A stretch of 41,053 nucleotides of DNA from Planctomycetota bacterium (GTDB lineage Bacteria > Planctomycetota > UBA1135 > UBA2386): the NCBI GenBank assembly GCA_016795295.1, contig JAEUHP010000026.1, positions 1 to 41,053 on the forward strand, given 5' to 3'. The position numbers and the translations under genes were made by a program. Below the pieces are notes generated by a model, which saw nothing but the letters and a program-made list of their open reading frames with translations, was not told the origin of the DNA and did no database searches. Below, in pieces: positions 7,755 through 14,265 of the stretch (its first letter is position 1; each line of letters starts with the position of its first letter).

Positions 7755-8164
7755 GCAAGATGATGGCCCGGATCTTGCTCTCCGTTCTGATGGCGGCTGT
7801 TGGCGCGAGTGCAGCTGCAAAGATCTTGTCTCCCCATTCGTCCGCATATTGGACCAAGGCATGGATGTACTACACTGCCGTTGCTTGGGAGATCGCGGCG
7901 TTGATGATGCTGATGACTCGGGCGCGATTCTGGGGATGTGTTGCCGTTGTTTTCCTCTGCTCCGCAGGATTGGCAGTGGGATTGTTCGTGGACCCTTCCA
8001 GGCCGTGCGGGTGCTTTGGTTCGGTCTGGCGGGCCACCCGGCGGCAGGAACTTCTGGCTGCCTGCACTGTGGGGGCGTTGGCCTCCATGGCTGCTGCTGC
8101 CGTGGCCGAGGTGGGAAAGGGTGGCCATCTAGGGACGAGGAACCAAGGGACTGAACCCGGCTGA
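7751..8164 (+). CDS. MauE/DoxX-like redox membrane protein
   Basis: GTG 7751 overlaps the previous stop (GTGA), giving 137 residues. Four hydrophobic helices are visible at about 7-24, 42-56, 61-80 and 102-118. The loop after the third helix carries PCGCFG at 85-90. Cys86-Gly-Cys88-Phe-Gly is the hallmark of MauE-like members of the DoxX/MauE superfamily, which pass electrons or disulfides across the membrane. Cys63, Cys70 and Cys105 are further cysteines in or near membrane helices. MauE is required with MauD for maturation of the disulfide-rich MauA; here it is coupled to a 16-Cys exported protein and lies 2.8 kb after a TlpA-like thioredoxin. I infer a role in oxidising or reducing the Cys-rich partner. 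This is the last gene of the lower-G+C cassette. Confidence 0.75.
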   Translation: MSKMMARILLSVLMAAVGASAAAKILSPHSSAYWTKAWMYYTAVAWEIAALMMLMTRARFWGCVAVVFLCSAGLAVGLFVDPSRPCGCFGSVWRATRRQELLAACTVGALASMAAAAVAEVGKGGHLGTRNQGTEPG

Positions 8165-8401
8165 CTCGAACGGTGCGACGGATCGACCGGTGAGGAACTG
8201 CCGATGTCGCTCTCTCGTGTCGGTTGCAGCCCGGTCGCAACCGAACATGGTGCCAGATCTGGCCAAGGCTGCTGGATGCCTCGCGCTCAGGAGTGCTCTT
8301 GCGTAGTCCGAGTAGTCTCGTGACCGTGGCCCAGGCCGAGCCGCACCCGCGCCGTTCGCGCGTGGAACCGCGGTGCCGCCGGGCCTAGCCTTGCGGCCCG
8401 A

Positions 8402-10471
8402 ATGACACGCCAGATCCTGGTCACCAGCGCCCTGCCCTACGCGAACGGCCCGATCCACCTCGGCCACTTGGTCGAGTACCTGCAGACCGACTTCTTCGTG
8501 CGCTTCCAGCGCCTGCGCGGCCACCGGGTCGCCTACGTCTGCGCCGACGACACGCACGGCACCGCGATCATGATCCGCGCCCAGAAGGAGGGGCGCACGC
8601 AGGAGGCGCTGATCGAAGCGATGGGGGCCGAACACCAGCGCGACTTCGCTGCGTTCGGCGTGTCGTTCGACCACTACGGTTCGACCCACAGCAAAGCCAA
8701 CCAGGCGCTCGCGAACGGCATCTGGCAGCGCCTGCGCGAACGCGGTCTGGTCGTCGAACGCCAGGTCGATCGCCTGTACGACCCCCAGGCGGGCACGTTC
8801 CTGGCCGATCGCTTCGTCAAGGGCGAGTGCCCGCGCTGCGGCGTGGCCGATCAGTACGGCGACAGCTGCGAGAAGTGCGGCGCCACCTACGCCGCGACCG
8901 AGCTCAAGCACCCGCGTAGCGTGCACAGCGGCGCCGTGCCCGAACTACGGCCGAGCCAGCAACTGTTCGTGCGGCTCGAGCCGCTGCAGGAGTTCCTGCG
9001 CGAATGGACCCAGCGCAGTGGCGCGCTGCAGCCCGAGGTCGCCAACTACCTGGCCAACTACTTCCTCGACAAGCCGCTGCAGGACTGGGACGTCTCGCGG
9101 CCAGCACCCTACTTCGGCTTTCCGATCCCCGACGCGCCGGGTCAGTACTGGTACGTGTGGTTCGACGCACCGATCGGCTACTTGGGCAGCACGCAAGACT
9201 GGTGCGCGAAGACCGGCCAGTCGCTGGCTTCGTGGTGGCATGCGCCGCAGTGCGAGATCGTGCACTTCCTCGGCAAGGACATCACCTACTTCCACACGCT
9301 GTTCTGGCCGGCGCTGCTGCACGTCGGCGGCTACCAGCTGCCCAAGCGCGTGCAGATCCACGGCTTCCTGCGCGTGAACGGCGAGAAGATGTCGAAGTCG
9401 CGCGGCACCTTCGTGACCGCGGCCACCTACTTGGCGCACTGCGACCCGAGCTGGCTGCGTTACTACTACGCCAGCAAGCTGTCGAACAAGATCGACGACC
9501 TCGACTTCCAGGTGGCCGAGTTCGTGGGCAAGGTGAACAGCGACCTGGTCGGGCGGGTGGTCAACTTGGCGAGCCGTTCGGCGCGTTTCGTCGAAGCGGT
9601 TGGCCTGGCGGCGGCGTATCCGGACGATGGTGGCCGGTTCGCGCGCGCGGCGGCGGCTGGCGAGGCGATCGCGCAGGCGTTCGAGGCGTGCGATTCCCGC
9701 GAAGCGATGCGGCTGGTGATGCTGCTGGCCGACGCGGCCAACGAGTACGTCGACCAGAAGCAGCCGTGGACGCTCAAGAAGGACCCGGCGCGCAGCGCCG
9801 AGCTGCAGGAAGTCTGCACGGTGGTGCTGAATCTGTTCCGCCAGATCGTCGTCTACCTGGCGCCGGTGGTGCCCGAATTGGTGGCGAAGGTGGATGCGCT
9901 GTTCGGCGTGCCGATTCGGAGCTGGGCGGATGCGGCGAGCCCGCTGCTGGGGCGGCCGATCGGCAAGTTCGAGCACATGATGGGCCGCGTCGAAGAAGCG
10001 AAGGTGCAGGCCATGTTCGTGCCGGTGGCGGCCGAGCCGGAACCGGTGGTCGCGAGCACGCCTGCGGGTGCGCGGCCGGCGGGTGGTGGTGGCACCGCGG
10101 TGGTGGTGGACGGTCCGGAGGCCTTGGCCAAGGAACCGCTGGCGGGCCAGATCACGCTCGACGACTTCCAGAAAGTCGACCTGCGGGTGGCTCGGGTGGT
10201 CGCTGCCGAGACGGTGCCCGAAGCCAAGAAGTTGCTGCGGCTGACCCTGAGTCTCGGCGGGGACCAGACCCGCAACGTGTTCGCCGGCATCAAGAGCGCT
10301 TACGAACCGAGCCAGCTGGTGGGGCGTTTGGTGGTGATGGTCGCCAATCTGGCGCCGCGGCAGATGAAGTTCGGCCTCAGCGAAGGCATGGTGATCGCCG
10401 CGGGCACCGACGGCGAAGTGTTCTTGCTGTCGCCGGATGCTGGGGCCAAGGCCGGGCAGCGCTTGCACTGA
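8402..10471 (+). CDS. metG: Methionine--tRNA ligase
   Basis: This 689-residue class I aminoacyl-tRNA synthetase charges tRNA-Met with methionine. The HIGH-equivalent HLGH is at 19-22, the KMSKS loop at 329-333 and the zinc-knuckle cysteines at 143, 146, 156 and 159 (CPRC...CEKC). The N-terminal [16 protein letters not shown] block is diagnostic of MetG. After the anticodon-binding helical domain, a Pro/Ala-rich linker leads to a C-terminal EMAP-II/Trbp111-like tRNA-binding domain from about 583 ([16 protein letters not shown] to the end). This is the long form found in E. coli and many other bacteria. It stands alone on the plus strand, about 240 bases after the MauE-like gene. No T-box or other leader is evident. 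Confidence 0.98.
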   Translation: MTRQILVTSALPYANGPIHLGHLVEYLQTDFFVRFQRLRGHRVAYVCADDTHGTAIMIRAQKEGRTQEALIEAMGAEHQRDFAAFGVSFDHYGSTHSKANQALANGIWQRLRERGLVVERQVDRLYDPQAGTFLADRFVKGECPRCGVADQYGDSCEKCGATYAATELKHPRSVHSGAVPELRPSQQLFVRLEPLQEFLREWTQRSGALQPEVANYLANYFLDKPLQDWDVSRPAPYFGFPIPDAPGQYWYVWFDAPIGYLGSTQDWCAKTGQSLASWWHAPQCEIVHFLGKDITYFHTLFWPALLHVGGYQLPKRVQIHGFLRVNGEKMSKSRGTFVTAATYLAHCDPSWLRYYYASKLSNKIDDLDFQVAEFVGKVNSDLVGRVVNLASRSARFVEAVGLAAAYPDDGGRFARAAAAGEAIAQAFEACDSREAMRLVMLLADAANEYVDQKQPWTLKKDPARSAELQEVCTVVLNLFRQIVVYLAPVVPELVAKVDALFGVPIRSWADAASPLLGRPIGKFEHMMGRVEEAKVQAMFVPVAAEPEPVVASTPAGARPAGGGGTAVVVDGPEALAKEPLAGQITLDDFQKVDLRVARVVAAETVPEAKKLLRLTLSLGGDQTRNVFAGIKSAYEPSQLVGRLVVMVANLAPRQMKFGLSEGMVIAAGTDGEVFLLSPDAGAKAGQRLH

Positions 10472-10506
10472 GCGCCCGCCGCGAGACAGCCCACCCAGAC
10501 AGCTCA

Positions 10507-10522
10507 GCCCGGAAACCCGGGC
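10507..10522 (+). terminator. Candidate stem-loop after metG
   Basis: GCCCGG-AAAC-CCGGGC forms a perfect six-pair GC stem with a four-base loop, 36 bases after the metG stop, followed by CTGAAAAGG instead of a T-run. It could end or stabilise the metG transcript. The absence of a T-tract keeps confidence low. Confidence 0.4.
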
Positions 10523-10557
10523 CTGAAAAGGTCCTGCAAACCCAGTCCCAGAAATGG

Positions 10558-10590
10558 GAACGGGGCCCGGCAAAGCGCCGCGCCCCGTTC
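10558..10590. terminator. Strong hairpin between metG and the Lys-rich peptide gene
   Basis: GAACGGGGC at 10558-10566 pairs perfectly with GCCCCGTTC at 10582-10590, and an inner CGGC/GCCG pair extends the stem. It lies where the convergent metG and 22-residue peptide genes meet, 50 bases after the stop of the latter, so it could serve as a two-way transcription end. It has no T-tract on either strand, so termination is inferred from position and stem strength. Confidence 0.5.
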
Positions 10591-10639
10591 GGGTATCTTG
10601 CTCGGACCGGCGTATTCGCCGGACCGGAAGAGGCGAGAG

Positions 10640-10708
10640 TTACTTCTTCGCCTTCTTCTTGGTGGCCTTCTTGGCCTTCTTCTTGGTGGCCTTCTTCTTG
10701 GCAGCCAT
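10640..10708 (-). CDS. 22-residue Lys/Ala-rich (histone H1-tail-like) peptide
   Basis: ATG at 10708 (minus strand) reads Met-Ala-Ala followed by repeating Lys-Lys-Lys-Ala and Thr units, ending at TAA. There are 13 Lys, 6 Ala and 2 Thr in 22 residues. An AAGGA ribosome-binding sequence sits 7 bases upstream of the ATG, and a strong hairpin follows the stop, so this looks like a real gene and not noise. The composition is that of the C-terminal tails of bacterial histone H1-like (HctA/AlgP-type) proteins and should bind DNA or RNA by charge. No globular domain is present; a longer in-frame extension upstream to 10864 lacks coding character. It may be a stand-alone nucleoid or ribosome-associated peptide, or the remnant of a longer H1-like protein. 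Confidence 0.6.
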   Translation of the reverse strand: MAAKKKATKKKAKKATKKKAKK

Positions 10709-11062
10709 TGCAGGGTCCTTGTTTGGGTTTCGGTGAGGTGGATCCGACCGGTTTGGCCGCCGGTGGGAACCTGCGGCCGCGCCGAACTTCGGCTTCCGAT
10801 CAAGATCGGCACCTTGGGCCCGCGAATTCAGCGGAACTGCCGTCGCCATCGGCAGATGCAGCACATTCGGCAGTTGTTGCCGAGCACCATGGTGTTCGTA
10901 AGGCTATGCAAGATAGATTCTTGCGATAATCCAATGATGCGCCGAGGCGACTGCGCCGGGCCGCATGATTTTTTCGGATTTTCTTGCCTCGGATGCGCCT
11001 GAGCGACAGACGCAGGCGCGTTTGGCGCGGCACTTCGGGGCGCTGCGGCGCGCCCAGCTGGC
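10709..11062. other. Gap with several inverted repeats
   Basis: No convincing gene is seen in these 354 bases. They lie upstream of the Lys-rich peptide gene and downstream of the minus-strand roadblock gene. They hold clustered dyads: CCGATC-AA-GATCGG at 10796-10809, CGGCA-GTTGT-TGCCG at 10868-10882, an 18-base near-palindrome CGAGCACC-AT-GGTGTTCG at 10881-10898, GCAAGA/TCTTGC at 10908-10924, and distant CCGAGGC/GCCTCGG arms at 10942-10948 and 10986-10992. The stretch 10900-10985 is A+T-rich compared with its surroundings. A promoter or operator of the peptide gene, a terminator of the signalling cluster, or a small structured RNA are all possible. Confidence 0.4.
10716..10720 (-). promoter_or_regulatory. 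Shine-Dalgarno of the Lys-rich peptide
   Basis: On the minus strand AAGGA precedes the ATG at 10708 by 7 bases. This is the main evidence that the 22-residue frame is translated from this codon and not from the longer in-frame opening. Confidence 0.6.
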
Positions 11063-11581
11063 TCAGTCGAACAGCTTGTCGAGCGTCTTCTTCGCGTCGT
11101 TCCCGTACTCGTCGCCGAGTCCTGGGTCCTGATCGCCGCGATCGATCGCTTGCTGGTAGATCTCGGCCAGCTTCTTGGCCGTCTCACCCGCGTAGAGGCG
11201 AACCATGCCGACCGTGGTGCGGTCGTCGAACAGGATCGTCAGCAGGGTGCGGTCGCCGACCAGGGACAGCTGGATGTTGTCGCGCTCACCCTGGTGGAAC
11301 ATCGCCGTGAACTCGTTCTCGCCGAGCAAGCGCGCCATCTCCTTGGTCGCGGCGAACGAGCCGGCCACGAGCGCCGAGATCGTGTCGATGTCGATGGTGT
11401 GCAGCTCCCCGCGCTTGGTGACGAGGTGCCCTTCCTTGTCGATCAACAGCGCGCACTTCGCTCCGGACAGACGCAGGAACTCGGCGAGCAGCTTGTCGAT
11501 GCGATCGATGTCGTCCTTGTAGAAGGTCAACCGGTCGTGCCGCAGCCGGTTGTTCTGGGACATCTTCTTGGTGTCGTTCAT
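11063..11581 (-). CDS. Roadblock/LC7-domain protein (MglB-like)
   Basis: ATG at 11581 follows a GGAGG ribosome-binding site (11589-11593) with 7-base spacing, which selects it over an upstream start; the product has 172 residues. The central 100 residues have the roadblock/LC7 pattern: a hydrophobic strand 'GAKCALLIDKEGHLV', a helix with 'TISALVAGSFAATKEMARLLG', then 'FTAMFHQGERDNIQLSLVGDRTLLTILFDDRTTVGMVRLY'. This matches MglB-type GTPase-activating partners of MglA. A charged C-terminal extension with Asp/Glu-rich character follows. It is the last gene of the minus-strand cluster, 14 bases after the MglA-like GTPase stop, so it is very probably the partner of that GTPase. It should act in the cytoplasm, recruited to the membrane by the tail-anchored GTPase. 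Confidence 0.85.
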   Translation of the reverse strand: MNDTKKMSQNNRLRHDRLTFYKDDIDRIDKLLAEFLRLSGAKCALLIDKEGHLVTKRGELHTIDIDTISALVAGSFAATKEMARLLGENEFTAMFHQGERDNIQLSLVGDRTLLTILFDDRTTVGMVRLYAGETAKKLAEIYQQAIDRGDQDPGLGDEYGNDAKKTLDKLFD

Positions 11582-11595
11582 GGCTGGGCCTCCGT

Positions 11596-12630
11596 TCATC
11601 CGAGTTCGCCACCGAGGAACAGCCAAGCCACGCTGGCGGCGGCGATCAGGGCCACCACGGCGAGGCCGACCAAGGCTTTGGTGCCCGAACCGCGCGGCGC
11701 GGTGGCCGTGGCGGTGGCGGCGTGCCGCGTGGCCGCTGCGGGCCGCGCCGCGGCCGGCGCGGCAGGAGCCGCTGCCGCCGCCGGGCGCGCTGCCACGGCC
11801 CGTGCTGCACCAGGTGGTGCGGCGGCGGCGCGCCGCGGGGCTGCGGCTGCTGCGGGGGCTGGGCTGCCGACCTGGGCGGGCTGACGTGCCGCCGGCTGCT
11901 TCGCTGCTGCGGGCTTCGCGGCGGCCGGGCGCGGCGCGGCCGCCGGTGCGGCTGCGGCTGCCTTCGGCGCGGCCTGCGGTTTGCCCGCGGTCGCCGTGGC
12001 CGGCGCCGCCGCCGGCTTGGCGCTCGGCTTCGCCGGGCGCCGTCCATCGGCCTTGTCGATGCTCTCGAGCACCATCGCGGCGAGCGTCTTCAGCGTCGGG
12101 AACACGCCCTCGCCGGTGTAGGCGACCGCTTCGAACGTGGGCACCCCGAACTTGTTGAGGCGCTTGTCCAGTTCGGCGACCGGCATCGCGTTCGGCAGGT
12201 CGCGCTTGTTGTACTGGATGACGTGGGGGAGCTCGCGCACGTCCTTGCCGTATTCGGCGAGGTTCTCGATCAGGTTGGCGTAGCTCTCGATGTTCTCTTC
12301 GATCTTCTCGGGGTCGCTGTCGGCGACGAAGATCACCCCGTCCACGCCTTGCAGCACCAGCTTGCGCGTGGAGTTGTAGTAGACCTGCCCAGGAACGGTG
12401 TAGAGCTGGAACTTGGTCCGCATGCCGGCGACGTTGCCGAGGTCCAGCGGCATGAAGTCGAAGAACAGCGTGCGATCGCCATCGGTGGAGATCGACGTCA
12501 GTTCGCCCTTGTTCTCCTCAGGCGCCTTTTGGTGGACGATCTCCAGGTTGGTGGTCTTGCCACTCATTCCTGGACCGTAGAAGACGACCTTGCAGTTGAC
12601 TTCCTTGAGCGCGAAGTTGATCTGAACCAT
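11596..12630 (-). CDS. MglA-like small GTPase with C-terminal membrane anchor
   Basis: From ATG 12630 the protein has 344 residues. Residues 1-195 are a close match in pattern to Myxococcus MglA: P-loop GPGMSGKTT (19-27), TDGDRTLFFDF (49-59), TVPGQ in place of the Ras DxxG (78-82), VDGVIFVADS, and VIQYNKRDLPNA, which contains the NKRD guanine-specificity motif (141-144). MglA switches between GTP and GDP forms to set cell polarity and motility. Unlike MglA, the protein continues with an Ala/Pro/Lys linker of about 110 residues (200-312) and ends in a single hydrophobic helix (318-339) and a short GELG tail. It is therefore a tail-anchored GTPase. A roadblock gene lies 14 bases downstream, and two more roadblock proteins are encoded just upstream. 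Confidence 0.92.
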   Translation of the reverse strand: MVQINFALKEVNCKVVFYGPGMSGKTTNLEIVHQKAPEENKGELTSISTDGDRTLFFDFMPLDLGNVAGMRTKFQLYTVPGQVYYNSTRKLVLQGVDGVIFVADSDPEKIEENIESYANLIENLAEYGKDVRELPHVIQYNKRDLPNAMPVAELDKRLNKFGVPTFEAVAYTGEGVFPTLKTLAAMVLESIDKADGRRPAKPSAKPAAAPATATAGKPQAAPKAAAAAPAAAPRPAAAKPAAAKQPAARQPAQVGSPAPAAAAAPRRAAAAPPGAARAVAARPAAAAAPAAPAAARPAAATRHAATATATAPRGSGTKALVGLAVVALIAAASVAWLFLGGELG

Positions 12631-12792
12631 GGTCTGCTGGGCTGGTGCTGCGTGGATCGGGCGCGCCGGGATTCGGACACCCACCGACGGCTCGGCATCG
12701 GCCAGCCGGGCGGCCCGGCTTTAGTTGCGTCGGCGACTTCTCCAGGAATGGCGCCGCGGCCGGAGGCGCGGTGCTGGGAGCGCGGTCCGCGC

Positions 12793-13152
12793 TCACCGAA
12801 TCTGGGCGATGGCCCGCAGGCGCGTGGCGGCGCGGTTGGCGGCCGCACGCGTGGTCGGCAGGTCGGCGAACTGGTCGCACAGCACCACCAGCATCGAATC
12901 GTCGAGGCGCACACAGATCGCCTTGCCGTGGTTGGCGTGCACGACGATCGCCTGATGGTCGCCGAGGCCGTTCTCGCGCAGGCTGCGTGCCGTGGTGGAA
13001 TGCAAGTACGAGGCCAGCCCGGCCACCGCTGCGGCGTCCAGACGGTCGTCCAGGTCCCCGGCGGCCAGCAAGCCGTCCAGCGTGACCACGGCTGCGCCGC
13101 GGACGCCCTCACCGCTGCGCAGTTCGCTCAGCAGATCCTTCAGCGTGTTCAT
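12793..13152 (-). CDS. Roadblock/LC7-domain protein
   Basis: This small protein of 119 residues consists almost entirely of one roadblock/LC7 fold: a first helix (NTLKDLLSELRSGEGV), a strand 'GAAVVTLDGLLAAG', a long central helix, then 'QAIVVHANHGKAICVRLDDSMLVVLCD' strands and a last helix. Roadblock proteins dimerise and act as GTPase-activating or scaffold partners of MglA/Rag-type GTPases. The start overlaps the stop of the TPR-roadblock gene as ATGA, so translation is coupled and the two may form a heterodimer. About 160 bases separate it from the GTPase gene downstream, where a second promoter could lie, although I see no clear one. Confidence 0.82.
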   Translation of the reverse strand: MNTLKDLLSELRSGEGVRGAAVVTLDGLLAAGDLDDRLDAAAVAGLASYLHSTTARSLRENGLGDHQAIVVHANHGKAICVRLDDSMLVVLCDQFADLPTTRAAANRAATRLRAIAQIR

Positions 13153-14252
13153 GGGTTCGGCTCTCCGGTCGCCACCAGAGTGTCGGCGACGATCTCCTGC
13201 AGCATGGCCAGCACCTGGTCGACGTCAGCCTGGTCGGTGCACTGCACCGCAGCCAGCAGTTCGCCGTAGATGCAGATGCAGATGTTGCCGAACGGCCCTT
13301 CCACGACCGTCTTCTTGGCCATGCCGAAGTCGAGACGCCGGGAGAAGCGGTGCGCCGCCTTGGCGACCACCCGGACCACCTTGAGGAACGGGTCGCGGCC
13401 GTCCTTGATGGTGCCTTTGACCAGCGCCCTGCCGTTGGAGATGCAGGTCGCCTTCTCGACTCCGGGAATCGCGACCACGGCGGACAAGCCGTCGCGGATG
13501 TGGCTGAGCGAATCGACCCGGGTCGGCGCGGGTGCCGTCGAGAATGCGGGGTAGGGCAGGCTGCCGTTTTCCTCGACGTCGCCGAGCAGGCGGGCCAGGT
13601 CGGAGCCGCGGTCGGTCAACCCGGCGACGTGCTGGTGCAGGGCACGCAGTTCTGGATCGGCGCCGCCGTCCTTGGCGAGCGTGGCCAACTGCTGCAGCGC
13701 GCCGCGCACGGCACCGACCCGGTACAAGACTTCGGCCAGCAACCGGCGCACTTCGGGCGGACTGCCGGCCAGTTTGCTGGCGCGTTCCAGGCAGCGAACC
13801 GCCTCTGCGCCGGACTGCGCCGTGAGGTCGCGGTAGAAGGTGGCCAAGCTGCCGCGAGCCAAGGCCAGCCAGGATCCGGCGTCCGCGGGGAAGCGCACCG
13901 ACCACTCCTGGCAGGCGCGCCGCAGGCCCTCTTGGTCACCGGCTTCGGTCAGCAGTTGGGTCAGTTCGCCGTACAGCTCCGCATGCGGCGAACGGATCAG
14001 CCGCGCGCGGATCTCGGCGATCCGCCGCTTGCGCAGCGCGCGCCGGGCGCAGGCCAGCAACTGGTGCAGTTCGTTGGCGCGCGGAAACAGCCGCAGTCCG
14101 TCGATGGCGACCCGTTCGGCCTTGTCGGGCATGTCCAGGTTGATGTGGACCTGACCGAGGTCGACCAGCGTCGACGGCGACGGTTCGTCGTGCGCGCGCT
14201 GCTCGAGCCGGCGCATCTCCTTCCAGATCTTCATCCGCTGAATCAGTTGCAT
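13149..14252 (-). CDS. TPR protein with C-terminal roadblock-like domain
   Basis: This is a 367-residue protein. Residues 20-215 are helical repeats of the TPR type (LVDLGQVHINLDMPDKAERVA and similar). Residues 245-362 form a roadblock-like domain: HIRDGLSAVVAIPGVEKA, a helix, 'FGNICICIYGELLAAVQCT' strands and a final helix with VDQVLAMLQEIVAD. This combination links protein-protein docking with a GTPase-partner fold. The gene starts 13 bases after the end of the large PATAN/PQQ gene and ends overlapping the next roadblock gene (ATGA), so it sits in the middle of the operon. A role as adaptor between the membrane sensor and the MglA-type GTPase is inferred. Confidence 0.8.
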   Translation of the reverse strand: MQLIQRMKIWKEMRRLEQRAHDEPSPSTLVDLGQVHINLDMPDKAERVAIDGLRLFPRANELHQLLACARRALRKRRIAEIRARLIRSPHAELYGELTQLLTEAGDQEGLRRACQEWSVRFPADAGSWLALARGSLATFYRDLTAQSGAEAVRCLERASKLAGSPPEVRRLLAEVLYRVGAVRGALQQLATLAKDGGADPELRALHQHVAGLTDRGSDLARLLGDVEENGSLPYPAFSTAPAPTRVDSLSHIRDGLSAVVAIPGVEKATCISNGRALVKGTIKDGRDPFLKVVRVVAKAAHRFSRRLDFGMAKKTVVEGPFGNICICIYGELLAAVQCTDQADVDQVLAMLQEIVADTLVATGEPNP

Positions 14253-14265
14253 GGCGCGCTCTTGG

